DNA of 59,751 bases from the IMG/VR virus record IMGVR_UViG_3300044608_001438, positions 1 through 59,751 of that record; one strand, 5' to 3'. The position numbers and the translations under genes were made by a program. The stretch's first letter is position 1, and every line of letters begins with the position of its first letter. Source of the stretch: a virus. Below, one piece after another: positions 39,584 through 48,683 of the stretch. A model generated the notes under the pieces. The model searched no databases. It was given only the letters and a program-made list of their open reading frames with translations, and was not told where the DNA came from.

Positions 39584-40489
39584 TTACGCCTTCCACATTC
39601 TCAGTTGTGCGTCTGATGCCGCAGGGCTGCTCATCGTCGAGGTGCGATACGCCTCGAGTTGCACGGGGAAGGTAATCCGGCCACTCGCGGGAATCGTTGG
39701 CGCCGCGTTCGGGATCTTCGCGTTGCCGAATGCGAAAGTGTACGTTGTGGTCCCATCACTGATCGCAAGCGACGCCGCAGCACCAGCGAGAGCCGCGCGA
39801 TACAGCGCGAGATTGTCCGAGTTGAACACGCACTCCAGATCGAGAGTCACCGCGAGGTCTTGCGCTTCGAAGTCCGCCGGAGTGATGGCGTTCTGGAAGT
39901 TCTGATCGTCGACTACGTTATCGATATTCAGTCGGAATGACTTGATCTTGTAGGCAGTCGAATTGTAGGTGAACGTCGCGTCCGAGAACAGGAAAGCACT
40001 CTCGCAAGTGTAAGCCGTCGTCGGCCACGAGGAGCTATAGACCGTCTCCGCCTTGCCGGTGCAACTGAGATTCCAGTTGACGTACTGCTGTTCCGATCCG
40101 CTGATCTCAAGTGTAGTAGGCCAGACTTCGTAGAGGTACCTAGCGGCCACCTTGTCGACCGCCGCGTAGAACTTGGTCAGGGCTTCTGCCGGTAGCCACG
40201 GATCGCCGGACGTTCCGGTGCCAGCCGACCCACCGACCGACCCAACGACGCGCCCCAAGATCCAGTCAATCTCCGTCGGCCCGAAGTAGCCCGAGATTGA
40301 TCCAGCGGAGGTGTCCGTGGCAATCCTTGCGCGACAGCTTCGACGCTGACGGCTCCCTCGATGGCCGTCTTCGCGAAGGAATGTCCGGGATCCGGCCAGG
40401 GAACATTCCCGGAACGACAGAGCGACTGGATTAGTGGAAAGGGCAGCATTGTCCGCGACGACGACGCGGGAGACGGAACTTTGGCTCAT
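39584..40489 (-). CDS. major tail (tube) protein
   Basis: A 301-residue protein between tail-completion genes and the G/T chaperones, the standard place of the tail tube gene. It is strand-rich (TLEISGSEQQYVNWNLSCTG, later ITFPVQLEAYRTSTM). The terminator just after it fits high expression. Assignment rests on position, size and fold-like composition. Confidence 0.8.
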   Translation of the reverse strand: MSQSSVSRVVVADNAALSTNPVALSFRECSLAGSRTFLREDGHRGSRQRRSCRARIATDTSAGSISGYFGPTEIDWILGRVVGSVGGSAGTGTSGDPWLPAEALTKFYAAVDKVAARYLYEVWPTTLEISGSEQQYVNWNLSCTGKAETVYSSSWPTTAYTCESAFLFSDATFTYNSTAYKIKSFRLNIDNVVDDQNFQNAITPADFEAQDLAVTLDLECVFNSDNLALYRAALAGAAASLAISDGTTTYTFAFGNAKIPNAAPTIPASGRITFPVQLEAYRTSTMSSPAASDAQLRMWKA

Positions 40490-40519
40490 CGGTTGGTCCT
40501 CCGTCCCCCAATCATCCCG

Positions 40520-40801
40520 CTAGGCAATCACTTTACAAGGATCCCAGCCCTGCCGTCCGATTATCCCATCGATCCGCATCAAGTAGTCTTCGCCGGGTGT
40601 CGGGTACCGCGTCGCAGGCTCGACGACACCCCCGCCCAGGATCGACAGCGCTTCCTCTGCTGATCCAGCCGCGATCCAAATCGACAGGCCTCGATTGGTC
40701 CCCCAGTACCATCCGTCGATGACTGCCTTGGTTGCAGATTCTGCGACTCCTTCAAAGGTCTCGCGCGTGACCTTTGGAACCGTCGGGTCTTTCTTGTTCA
40801 T
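40520..40801 (-). CDS. small tail-region protein with palindrome-coded N-terminus
   Basis: A 93-residue protein (NKKDPTVPKVTRETFEGVAE, then WYWGTNRGLSIWIAAGSAEE). The dispersed palindrome encodes KVTRETF at residues 10-16. Its ATG overlaps the upstream stop. Function unknown. Confidence 0.6.
   Translation of the reverse strand: MNKKDPTVPKVTRETFEGVAESATKAVIDGWYWGTNRGLSIWIAAGSAEEALSILGGGVVEPATRYPTPGEDYLMRIDGIIGRQGWDPCKVIA
40755..40774. promoter_or_regulatory. dispersed palindrome site 13 (inside a gene)
   Basis: AAGGTCTCGCGCGTGACCTT, in codons 10-16 of the gene at 40520-40801. Confidence 0.85.
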
Positions 40802-41316
40802 GGTGCGGGTACTCCGAGTTGTGAGGAATCACGCGGCAGATAGGTGACGTACACGGTCACAACCACCGCCGAAACATCATATCCAGAATTGAACGGATCG
40901 TCGGGGAACTGCGGCCCCTGCTGAGCATCGACCCGCTGGAAGGTCATCGCGTCATCGCCGGATAGTGCCGTCGTCAGTTGGCGGAGCGGATAGGGAGCGT
41001 ACCCGTGGGCCTTGTTCTTGAAGATCGCCATCACCCGCTCGGATACCGCAAGGTGGTTCTCCAGCCCGTCGGTCAGGTCGCTATCCTTCGGCTCGATGAA
41101 GACGACAACGCACTGCAAGCCCACTTCCTCGCGCCGATTCTCGAAGACAGGATCCGTCCGGGATCCAGGGACCACGAATAGCCCCGGCTCCCACCTAATT
41201 CCGCGGTTATAGGCTTTCTTCTGGATCTTCGGGTTGAACCCATCTAAATCTGCGTCCGCTGCGAGTGTGTCGCGGATCGCGTTCAAGACTTCCCAATGGC
41301 GACTCATCAACGTCAT
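40798..41316 (-). CDS. tail completion/terminator-like protein
   Basis: A protein of about 172 residues placed just before the tail tube gene, where tail terminators usually lie (RHWEVLNAIRDTLAADADLD, VGLQCVVVFIEPKDS, YDVSAVVVTVYVTY). The alternating helix-strand pattern and the variable-length EPKDSDL turn suit that family. The start could also be 41307. Confidence 0.65.
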   Translation of the reverse strand: MTLMSRHWEVLNAIRDTLAADADLDGFNPKIQKKAYNRGIRWEPGLFVVPGSRTDPVFENRREEVGLQCVVVFIEPKDSDLTDGLENHLAVSERVMAIFKNKAHGYAPYPLRQLTTALSGDDAMTFQRVDAQQGPQFPDDPFNSGYDVSAVVVTVYVTYLPRDSSQLGVPAP

Positions 41317-41485
41317 AGTCGTACCCTGCATCCCTCTCGTGAAACAACTGGATCCCGTTTTCGAATCGCCACGCCATCACCCGGATTTTCTCGTGGCTCC
41401 CAGGTCTCGCGTGCGTCGGATGCCCCTTCTTGCGTGGTGTTGGCGGCTCGTCCGGTTCCGGCTGATTGTCGCCAGTGACCGGCAC
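41207..41485 (-). CDS. small protein with HEKIRVMAWR...FH motif
   Basis: A basic Pro-rich protein of about 92 residues. It has PRKKGHPTHARPGSHEKIRV followed by MAWRFENGIQLFHERDAGYD. The EKIxVM...R...G...FH pattern matches that of 5905-6123. The start is uncertain (GTG at 41485 has GGAAGG upstream). It overlaps the completion gene by about 110 bases. Confidence 0.5.
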   Translation of the reverse strand: MPVTGDNQPEPDEPPTPRKKGHPTHARPGSHEKIRVMAWRFENGIQLFHERDAGYDYDVDESPLGSLERDPRHTRSGRRFRWVQPEDPEESL

Positions 41486-41516
41486 GCCTTCCGACGGTCC
41501 GAACAGCTCATCGAGA

Positions 41517-41972
41517 TTAACGCCCCACCAGGAACTCAAAACATAGATCCTCAAACGGCTCGCGGATACTCTCCAACTTCTCTTCGTGGACGTAGTAGAA
41601 CTCGCGAGCAGGGATGCGGCTAGTCCCGAACTGCTGGTATTTTGCGTAGGGAACCGTGAGCCCGAGTCGGAGGTCACGCGGCCCGATGTTCTCAGTCTGC
41701 CCATCGGCGCCTCGCGTGGTCGCTGCTCTGAGCATCTTGCCGGAGAGAATCAAGAGCGGATGCGGCCCGTACTTCGCGACCGTGGCCGGCGCGTGAGGTG
41801 GCCAAATCTGGGAAGCGCTGTTGCGCGTCTGGATGAAGTTGTCCGCGATCGCATCATGGATCCTAGGGACGATCTGATTGAAGACGCGATCCAACGGCGC
41901 GGACTCCATCGCGTCGGCAAAGTCGCCGAACACTTTCACCGCGTCCTCTGCCTTGAACCTCTTGGGGATCAT
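41517..41972 (-). CDS. tail completion / virion morphogenesis protein (gp10-like)
   Basis: A 151-residue protein with RIHDAIADNFIQTRNSASQI, then PLLILSGKMLRAAT and a late FGTSRIPAREFYYV block, the pattern of HK97 gp10 / Mu gpG-like neck proteins. The ATGA overlap with the upstream stop sets the start. Confidence 0.75.
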   Translation of the reverse strand: MIPKRFKAEDAVKVFGDFADAMESAPLDRVFNQIVPRIHDAIADNFIQTRNSASQIWPPHAPATVAKYGPHPLLILSGKMLRAATTRGADGQTENIGPRDLRLGLTVPYAKYQQFGTSRIPAREFYYVHEEKLESIREPFEDLCFEFLVGR

Positions 41973-42499
41973 CGGACCGCCTTTGCGGATCGCCTGCACA
42001 GGCATCGCCATTGGGAATAGTCGACCGTACGCTTGACCGACTTGATGATCCAATCGACCTCCAACTTGAGGATGTCGGCTGGCAGTGGCTCGATCGGATC
42101 CGTTCCATCGTTCAGCGTTTCCGCCCAGATGACAAAGACCATATCCGTGACGTCATACCCCACTGAGGTAGCCGCCGCAACGATCTTTTCGTCGTGCGTC
42201 GGATTACAGCGCAGAACCTTTACGCCTCCGCCCGGCGCCGTTGGCGTTGCTCCAGCGAACTCGCGATCAGGCCCAAACTCAAAGCCCGCATTCTCGACGC
42301 CGTCGATCCATTGCCAATCGTCCTCGAAGTCGACCGACAGCTTGTGCTCAAAGTCAACAGGCGATGGGATCGGCGTGATGCTCGCCGTCCCTTCGTAGTC
42401 AAGGAATAGCCCGTACACAACACCATCGGCCACCTCGCCCGGATCCGGGATCCAGGTGACGGGACCAATGAACGAATAGGGAACGATCCGGATCGCCAT
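41969..42499 (-). CDS. head-tail connector-region protein
   Basis: A 176-residue protein (AIRIVPYSFIGPVTWIPDPG, later VFVIWAETLNDG). By position it is a connector or neck component. No motif recognised. Confidence 0.6.
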   Translation of the reverse strand: MAIRIVPYSFIGPVTWIPDPGEVADGVVYGLFLDYEGTASITPIPSPVDFEHKLSVDFEDDWQWIDGVENAGFEFGPDREFAGATPTAPGGGVKVLRCNPTHDEKIVAAATSVGYDVTDMVFVIWAETLNDGTDPIEPLPADILKLEVDWIIKSVKRTVDYSQWRCLCRRSAKAVR

Positions 42500-43731
42500 C
42501 AGCTTACCCTCGTTCTCGCGCCACTCGTGTAGTTGTAAGTCACGGTCGCCAGGGTCGTGCTTCCGTTCGTGTCCTTAAAGACCAGCGTTGCGGTCCCGTT
42601 GCCGTTGTCGGTCACCTGCACGGATCCGGTCGCGCCGCTCGCCGCCAGCTTCTGCAGGACCAGCGCAGCGGCTAATTGGGAATCGAGGTTGTTCGTCGCA
42701 AGGCCCAGCGCGGATCGAATCGCATCGTCTGCCGACGCATCAGACCATACCGCCGAAGAAATCGCCGCGATTGCGTGTACGTGGGTAGTCGGAATGATGA
42801 TGAAGTTGTCGCCAACTTGCGGGGCCTGCGTAAACGCCTCCTCTACAGTGATCACCCCGTTGGCGTTCGTGTAGGTCAGGATCGGGCTGTTCTGCTCGGA
42901 TAGGTTGCCATCGAGAAACAGCATCACAGCATGCTTGAACGCACCGGTCGGGTAGTTCACATTACTCGAAAAGCTCGTTGTGGTCGGTGTTGCGGCGGAT
43001 GTCACCGTCCCATCGACAATGGTGTTACCCTTCTTGATGATCGAGATGTACTTGGCAAGACTGTGAGCTACTCCATCATGGTCATCAACGCTTTCTTCTA
43101 GAACAGCGTCGGCAATGGCTCCCGCTGTCGGAATGTCACCAACTGCTGCCGGTTTAGCCGGGAGGTTGTCGGTCTTTGCTTTGATCGCCGCCACTTCTGT
43201 ATCGATGTATCCAGCAATCGAAGACAGGTTGTTATTGACGGTTGCAAAAGATGCTGCGATGTCGCTTGCGTCTGCCGGATCGGATGGCAGATTGTCGGTC
43301 TTGGCTTTGATGGCCGCTATTTCAGTATCGATGTAGTCATCGATTGCATCTATCTTCGTCTCAACGTCCGTTGCCGTTTTGATCGAGGTGCCGGATAGAT
43401 TGACGGTGGAGGAAGCATTGGCGATCTTCGATTGATCGGTGCCAGCGTGCCCGAAGGAAGATGACGAGGTGAACACTACCTCCATGCTATTGGGGTAGCA
43501 CGATGTCTTGTAAACAATGATTTGCAAAGCATCGCAGTCCGTCTCACCCTGCGTCGGTGTGTAACTCCAGACGCCCTCCTCAACGGCAAGCCCACCGGCA
43601 CCAATCGCCCACGATTCAGCATCCTTGCGCACCTTGACCGAGACGCCGGTTGTCTGAACGGCACCATCACTAATCTGGACCACTGCGCCAATCGTGATCG
43701 GTCGCGGGCTGGCGTTGTTGCGTGCGTACAT
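42499..43731 (-). CDS. fibre-like structural protein with repeats
   Basis: A 410-residue protein. The repeat DTEIAAIKAKTDNLPSDPA recurs as DTEVAAIKAKTDNLPAKPA about 40 residues later, as in phage tail fibres. The C-terminal half is Thr/Ser/Gly-rich with strand segments (SVQVTDNGNGTATLVFKDTN). Its location between head and connector genes is unusual for a fibre. It may be a head fibre or decoration. Confidence 0.65.
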   Translation of the reverse strand: MYARNNASPRPITIGAVVQISDGAVQTTGVSVKVRKDAESWAIGAGGLAVEEGVWSYTPTQGETDCDALQIIVYKTSCYPNSMEVVFTSSSSFGHAGTDQSKIANASSTVNLSGTSIKTATDVETKIDAIDDYIDTEIAAIKAKTDNLPSDPADASDIAASFATVNNNLSSIAGYIDTEVAAIKAKTDNLPAKPAAVGDIPTAGAIADAVLEESVDDHDGVAHSLAKYISIIKKGNTIVDGTVTSAATPTTTSFSSNVNYPTGAFKHAVMLFLDGNLSEQNSPILTYTNANGVITVEEAFTQAPQVGDNFIIIPTTHVHAIAAISSAVWSDASADDAIRSALGLATNNLDSQLAAALVLQKLAASGATGSVQVTDNGNGTATLVFKDTNGSTTLATVTYNYTSGARTRVS

Positions 43732-44564
43732 TATCGAATCCCCCCGCCAATGATTGAACGTGATCGAGTCGCCCACGGTGCGCGAAATGCGGGAGCCTCT
43801 TCTGCGGCAATGCTGTAGCGTCTTTTCCGTCTTTGATATAAACCGCCTGGACCAAGTTGATAGATTTCGGCGGCTTCGTTTGCGGTTATGATCCCGCGAA
43901 AAACCATCTGCTCGAACCATTGAACCGTACTGCCAGTTCCCGAAACAAAGAATGTTCCGCGCTTGGCCCATGACCAATTTTGGCTGGGCGCTGTGTTTGA
44001 TGTATAGGTTGTGGTCTGAGCGTTCGCACCGTTTACGAAAATCCCATGCGCCTTAGTTGTCTGCGAATCAGAAAACGTCTGAACAAAGCAGATTGCATCC
44101 GCTAGTGCGTTTGCGCTTGATCCGAAATCATGCGCCAACTGAGCAGTAGCAGAGCCCGCAATCCTTGACGCAATCTGACCCAAATTTCCACCGACGCCGT
44201 AAAGCAGCTCAACCCCAGACGCCCCGGTCGCATTGCTCGTGCTGTAGGGAAAATGAATCACTGCCGTCAAAACGCGAAACCACGAGACAATGGAAAAATC
44301 AGTACCACTGAAATCGTTTGATCCAAAATCAACCCAATCATCAACACCGTCATGTGACAAGCCAGTGTTGCCGCGAAAGGTGCCCCACTGAGTCGCTAGG
44401 TCGATGCCAGTTGTCAGGCCCCATCTGCTGTTGCGTGAGAAATCATAAACCCTGCCGCCGGTTTGACCGAGAACGGGAGACCATGCACGAAGCACTCGAT
44501 CCCAGTATCTTGGGAAAGCACTCTCGCCGTGGGTTCCGTAATCAGCTAGGCTGGGTCTAATCAT
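43731..44564 (-). CDS. LamG/concanavalin-like lectin-domain virion protein
   Basis: A 277-residue protein. The central domain has LSHDGVDDWVDFGSNDFSGT, then FSIVSWFRV and a late GIFVNGANA..., the pattern of LamG jelly-roll carbohydrate-binding domains. The end is basic (GPGGLYQRRKRRYS). It probably binds surface glycans from the capsid. Confidence 0.75.
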   Translation of the reverse strand: MIRPSLADYGTHGESAFPRYWDRVLRAWSPVLGQTGGRVYDFSRNSRWGLTTGIDLATQWGTFRGNTGLSHDGVDDWVDFGSNDFSGTDFSIVSWFRVLTAVIHFPYSTSNATGASGVELLYGVGGNLGQIASRIAGSATAQLAHDFGSSANALADAICFVQTFSDSQTTKAHGIFVNGANAQTTTYTSNTAPSQNWSWAKRGTFFVSGTGSTVQWFEQMVFRGIITANEAAEIYQLGPGGLYQRRKRRYSIAAEEAPAFRAPWATRSRSIIGGGIR

Positions 44565-45087
44565 TCCTGACCAACCTACGCGGAACGATGGTTAGGCGCG
44601 AAAGATTGTCACTATTGGGGGTCCTGGCTCGCAGAGCTTGTCCTAAATTGTTGTCCACGATTGGCACAACGTATCGGCCCCGAGGTCGCCAGATAACGGG
44701 GAACTGCGTGATGACGGTATTGAGGTCAGCCGTCGCAATAAGACTCACAGTCGGAGGACCAGCTTGGCGAAGGTTCACATCATTCGACCCGAGCGTGTAA
44801 CTACCTGCCGATCCAGTAACTTTCGCTGGCCATGTGGTATTGTCCCAACTCGAAAGTAGATATGCCTCAATAGTCGTCTGCGGAGAGGGAGCGGTTCCGG
44901 TCTCGACAGAAAAGTACACCATGTACTCATCTTCCCAGTTCTCCGTCAGGTCGACCGATGCCCCCATGATCGCCGCGCCGTTGGCCAATCCGTTAAAGCT
45001 CAGCGTCGCCGTTACGCCCGGTGCTCCGGCCTCGCCCCAGACGATCGCCGCGCCCTGTGTGATCTGAATGTAATCTAGCAATGCCAT
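44557..45087 (-). CDS. virion structural protein
   Basis: A 176-residue strand-rich protein (ALLDYIQITQGAAIVWGEAG, TIEAYLLSSWDNTTWPAKV, FPVIWRPRGRYVVPIVDNN). Probably part of the head-surface set with 43731-44564. No diagnostic motif. Confidence 0.6.
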   Translation of the reverse strand: MALLDYIQITQGAAIVWGEAGAPGVTATLSFNGLANGAAIMGASVDLTENWEDEYMVYFSVETGTAPSPQTTIEAYLLSSWDNTTWPAKVTGSAGSYTLGSNDVNLRQAGPPTVSLIATADLNTVITQFPVIWRPRGRYVVPIVDNNLGQALRARTPNSDNLSRLTIVPRRLVRND

Positions 45088-45521
45088 CAGCTATTCCTCC
45101 ACGCTACTGCAACGTCTGCGGCTGTGATGTTTGGCTGTCTCTCTGCTGCTCGCAGCAGTGGCGCAGCTTGCTCGGCACTTAGCCCGACACCACCAGTCGC
45201 AATCGGCAGGGTGAGCAGATGCCGGATCTTCGGATCTCCTAAGTCTAACCCAGGAGATGAAGGGTCTAAAAGCCACTTCAACGCACGTTTCACGATCGGG
45301 TTGGCCTGCGCAACTGCCTCGATCTGCTGGCAGACCACCTCACCATCAACAGGATTGGCGAACATCCCAACGATGTTAATATCTGCAACGCGGTAACTTT
45401 CCAGGACCGGATCGGCAATCACTCGGCACCTAGCGGCGCACGTCTCATCGTCGCCCAGCTCTACTGCAGCTCTGGCAATCGGATCATCCTCGATCAGTGC
45501 CCGCAATTCACTCGGAGTCAT
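45087..45521 (-). CDS. conserved phage protein
   Basis: A 144-residue protein (TPSELRALIEDDPIARAAVE, then DDETCAARCRVIADP). The block SELRALIxxDxxA...GDDxxCAARC recurs in a phage family of unknown role near structural genes. Confidence 0.65.
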   Translation of the reverse strand: MTPSELRALIEDDPIARAAVELGDDETCAARCRVIADPVLESYRVADINIVGMFANPVDGEVVCQQIEAVAQANPIVKRALKWLLDPSSPGLDLGDPKIRHLLTLPIATGGVGLSAEQAAPLLRAAERQPNITAADVAVAWRNS

Positions 45522-45528
45522 CGCACCC

Positions 45529-45798
45529 TCACGGAATCAGGTCGGTCGAAAGTTCAAAGGGCCCACCGTCGCCAGCGTTCATCGCCGCCTCAGTCTCAGC
45601 CGCTGCCCGGATCAATCCGTCGATCTCTCGCAACTCGCGATACAAAGCATCCTTGTAGCCGACGTGATCTACAGTGGTCCCGCCGTCGGTGCTTGCGATG
45701 TTCGGCTTGCCGCCAGCCTTCGTCACGTTGAGCTGAGCCAACTCTGCCGCGATCGCATCGCGACGGGCTTTCAGATTCGCGAGGTAGGCGGATGTCAT
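45529..45798 (-). CDS. small helical virion-region protein
   Basis: An 89-residue helical protein (SAYLANLKARRDAIAAELAQ, then YKDALYRELREIDGLIRAA). Such proteins (one per connector region) are common between capsid and connector genes. Role unknown. Confidence 0.6.
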   Translation of the reverse strand: MTSAYLANLKARRDAIAAELAQLNVTKAGGKPNIASTDGGTTVDHVGYKDALYRELREIDGLIRAAAETEAAMNAGDGGPFELSTDLIP

Positions 45799-46016
45799 CG
45801 CTTCTTCCGGCGCGGTGGCACGGGCTCCGGTGGTGGTGGTTCAGGTGCGACGATCGGCTCAGGTTCTGCAAAGGTCGCGCGCGTGACCTTCTCGGCGGAA
45901 ACCTCAAGAGCATCGCCGGAGTACTTCAGACGAGCCAATCGAATCGCCTCCGTCGAGTCCGGCGCATCCTCAGGAACATCAATCGTCACGCGGTCGAATC
46001 TTACTTTCCAGGCCAT
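45795..46016 (-). CDS. small protein with palindrome-coded segment
   Basis: A 73-residue protein with KVRFDRVTIDVPEDAPDSTE, then KVTRATF encoded by the palindrome, and a Pro-rich basic end. Function unknown. It starts after the terminator at 46046. Confidence 0.55.
   Translation of the reverse strand: MAWKVRFDRVTIDVPEDAPDSTEAIRLARLKYSGDALEVSAEKVTRATFAEPEPIVAPEPPPPEPVPPRRKKR
45871..45890. promoter_or_regulatory. dispersed palindrome site 14 (inside a gene)
   Basis: AAGGTCGCGCGCGTGACCTT, inside the gene at 45795-46016. Confidence 0.8.
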
Positions 46017-46045
46017 CACATAACCCTTTCATGAGTGAAAAAAAT

Positions 46046-46081
46046 GGCGGGTCACCTCTGGAGATGGGTAGAGGCCCCGCC
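46046..46081 (-). terminator. terminator with U-run
   Basis: On the minus strand GGCGGGGCCTC...GAGGTGACCCGCC followed by ATTTTTTT. It separates 46145-46621 from the genes to the left. Confidence 0.8.
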
Positions 46082-46144
46082 TGCGGCTTTTCCACGGTTG
46101 CAGTCCGTCGGCAATACTCCGCCAATCCGAGAGGGATGCGACGC

Positions 46145-46621
46145 TCAGAGAAGCGTCACGCCTCGTTCCTCCATCCATCGTGTTTCTTCGTCAGTCAGTT
46201 GCCCGGTCTTCGCGAACTTGGCCCGCAAGGTCGCTTCCTTGTGAGCCTCACGCAATGCCTCGGCGCGCTTCTCTGCCCCTCCGATAATCTCGACCTGTAG
46301 CGCAACCTTGACCGTATCGAGTGCCCTTCCGGGTCGCTCTGGGTCCTGATGCGTCGCAGCATACCACCGCATCGCTTCCGACTCGTCGCAGGCTTCAATG
46401 TCCTCTGGCCGGAGAGTTGCGGCCCACTTCGGATCACGAGGACCGACGCGGAACTTGTAGCCGTTCCCGCGAAATGGAGCCCCGTCGACCACCACGCCTC
46501 CAGCCGCCCGAGCTTCCTTTTCCTTGATCGCGGCTTCCAGCTTCTCCAACTGCGCCTGCTTCTCAGCGATCAGCCGGTCAGCGTCGCGCAGGTCTTCAAT
46601 CGTGCCCTTCTTCTCAGCCAT
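46145..46621 (-). CDS. coiled-coil protein, possible head-region factor
   Basis: A 158-residue protein: an N-terminal coiled coil (RDADRLIAEKQAQLEKLEAA), then a VGPRDPKWAATLRPEDIEAC segment and a charged helical tail. It lies between two terminators downstream of the capsid gene. Role unknown. Confidence 0.65.
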   Translation of the reverse strand: MAEKKGTIEDLRDADRLIAEKQAQLEKLEAAIKEKEARAAGGVVVDGAPFRGNGYKFRVGPRDPKWAATLRPEDIEACDESEAMRWYAATHQDPERPGRALDTVKVALQVEIIGGAEKRAEALREAHKEATLRAKFAKTGQLTDEETRWMEERGVTLL

Positions 46622-46640
46622 TCCTCACCCCTCAAACGAA

Positions 46641-46672
46641 ACTAGGATCCACCCCGAAAAATGGATCCTAGT
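46641..46672 (-). terminator. terminator after the capsid gene
   Basis: ACTAGGATCCA...TGGATCCTAGT, an 11-bp perfect stem with a 10-base loop, followed on the minus strand by TTCGTTT. Confidence 0.75.
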
Positions 46673-46703
46673 GTATCGCTTTTCAGTTTCCCTACGCAAC
46701 GGA

Positions 46704-47861
46704 TCAGGCGGTACTCTTCGCCATGTAGAGACGATCCATCACAGCCGGAGCCCCACGCTCAGAGACCTTGAACCGTGCAACGATATCGCGCTCGAACGCT
46801 GCGGTGTCGCTCGGTGGCGCCTGCTCAACACGGAGAGGCCAATTCTCCATGTAGGCAAAAGCCCGCTTCGGATCTCCGTAGAACCAGGTCGTGTCCGAAC
46901 TGGTTCGGTTCTTCACGTAGGCGCCGCTGATGACGCTGAAGCGCTGATGCAACTGCGGCCCATTGGTCTCGGTCTCGATCGTGCTTCCGGTCGTCTGACG
47001 GACCAAGGTCGCATTGGCGATTCGCAGGGCGGTCATCTGCAGGGCCTGAGGCACCAGCAACACGTTCGGCATCACCGCGATCGGCTCGCCGGTCGTCGGA
47101 TCGGTCAGCGCGTTGAACTTCTGGTCCACCGCGTCGATGTCCGTGTAATCGGCCAGTGCGTTCGTCGTGGCGGTGTTGTCGCTCTGGTAGGTCGCGACAG
47201 CCGCTCCACCGTTGCGACGGTAGATCGTCGAGATTCCGCACACCGCATCGAGAATCCGTTTCTCACGATTGACGGCCACTTCTTCACCGAGCCGCTGAGC
47301 CCGTTGCAGAACAATGCCAGTCCGATCGAAGAACAGAATCTCCTTCGTGATGTCGAGGATCAAACCGCGCTTGATCGTCGCTGGAGTCTCGACGTACTCT
47401 TCGAGGAAGGTCGCTTGAGGGTATGGGTTGCCGTCGTTGACCACCTCGACAGCATCACCGACGCGGCCGGCGCCAGGGATCTTCTCTCCGCTGAACTGAG
47501 TCGGGATCACCGTGACCAACTGATCGCCGATCAATCCCGGTTGCTCATAGCCGGAAAGAGTCTGAGTAAAGGCCAACTGCTGCATCAGGACGGAGAACGC
47601 CGCAGTATCAACCGCGTTTGCGGCTTCCTGAAAGTTCGACACTTCCGCACCGGGTCGGCAGTAAGTATCGATGTACTCTCGGCCCGACTCGACGAAGTTT
47701 TCGAACAGGTGGCGGATCGACCACCGGTGCCCCAGCTCGCTCCGGTCACGCGCGAAAGTCTGCTTCACGTCCTCAACAAACCGACCAACGCACCCATCCC
47801 GGCGAGCGGCTTCATACAACCGCCGCAGCTCCTGGTGCCGATTTCGAATCGCACTGCTCAT
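46704..47861 (-). CDS. major capsid protein
   Basis: A 385-residue protein in the usual place after protease and decoration genes and followed by a strong terminator. HK97-like layout: an N-terminal arm with helices (RHQELRRLYEAARRDGCVGR), a P-domain-like region (VETPATIKRGLILDITKEIL), and a late TWFYGDPKRAFAYMENWPL with the usual strand end. A plus-strand frame of 709 codons covers it but is judged a shadow. Confidence 0.85.
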   Translation of the reverse strand: MSSAIRNRHQELRRLYEAARRDGCVGRFVEDVKQTFARDRSELGHRWSIRHLFENFVESGREYIDTYCRPGAEVSNFQEAANAVDTAAFSVLMQQLAFTQTLSGYEQPGLIGDQLVTVIPTQFSGEKIPGAGRVGDAVEVVNDGNPYPQATFLEEYVETPATIKRGLILDITKEILFFDRTGIVLQRAQRLGEEVAVNREKRILDAVCGISTIYRRNGGAAVATYQSDNTATTNALADYTDIDAVDQKFNALTDPTTGEPIAVMPNVLLVPQALQMTALRIANATLVRQTTGSTIETETNGPQLHQRFSVISGAYVKNRTSSDTTWFYGDPKRAFAYMENWPLRVEQAPPSDTAAFERDIVARFKVSERGAPAVMDRLYMAKSTA

Positions 47862-47915
47862 CTGGTATTCCTTTCAAACCACAATCAAAAAACCGACACC
47901 AAGTACGGGGAAGGA

Positions 47916-48635
47916 TCAGCGCTTTTGAGCGCTGACGTGAAGATCGACGTTCAGAGTCTCCTGGTTCGCGCCGCCGTTCTTCAGCGCGTAGACGGCGCTC
48001 ATCTCGGTTGCACTCGTGAAGGTCTTGCCCTTCATCGTGTAGACCGCGACGCCATCGATGTAGAAGAACACATCGCACAGAGCAGAGGTCGTCGGGACCA
48101 CTTCGATCTCGAGCAACTGGTAGGCTGCGCCGCCGGCCGTCTGAGCGCTTTTGGTCAGGCTCGCGGCAGCGTTCAGCTCGACCTTCTCCTGAGTCGACCC
48201 AAGCGAGAAGATCACGTTCCAGTTGGTGCCACCGTCGACCTTGTAGAAGCCAACACCGGAGAACGACGCAGCAGGCCCGCCCCCATTATCCTGGAGGAAG
48301 TTCGCAGCGATGCCCGATCCGAAACCGACGAACACGTTCGCGTCATCGGTGCTGGCTTCGGTGAACTGGACGCGATGCTTGCCGTAGAGCGGCTTGCCGG
48401 CAGCGAACAGGTAGACCTCCTTCGTCAGCAAGTAAATCTCGTCATTGTCCGCAACGGTGCCATCCGATGGCTGGAGAGCCACAACACCGCCGGCCGAATC
48501 GCCGACGGTGGACGTCCCGCTATCGGTCGCGGTCGTGGTCCACACGTTGGTGTCTTCTGCGTAGAAATCGTCGACAATCGAATGAGTGTAGATCACCTGA
48601 TGGATCCGATCGTCCAGGTTCAGTCCCTTCGGCAT
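47916..48635 (-). CDS. head decoration-like protein
   Basis: A 239-residue strand-rich protein between protease and capsid genes (KGLNLDDRIHQVIYTHSIVD, then FVGFGSGIAANFLQDNGGGP and LLEIEVVPTTSALCDVFFYI). The second half has a LamG-like pattern. It probably decorates the capsid surface. Confidence 0.65.
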   Translation of the reverse strand: MPKGLNLDDRIHQVIYTHSIVDDFYAEDTNVWTTTATDSGTSTVGDSAGGVVALQPSDGTVADNDEIYLLTKEVYLFAAGKPLYGKHRVQFTEASTDDANVFVGFGSGIAANFLQDNGGGPAASFSGVGFYKVDGGTNWNVIFSLGSTQEKVELNAAASLTKSAQTAGGAAYQLLEIEVVPTTSALCDVFFYIDGVAVYTMKGKTFTSATEMSAVYALKNGGANQETLNVDLHVSAQKR

Positions 48636-48683
48636 GTTCTCTGTTCCTTCTAAAAAACCCTTGAATCACTTGGAAAAACAGGC

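Noticed and set aside
46524-48653. Plus-strand open frame of 709 codons
   Set aside because: It lies exactly antisense to the capsid and decoration genes, whose frames have family features and good starts. Its length follows from codon bias on the other strand.
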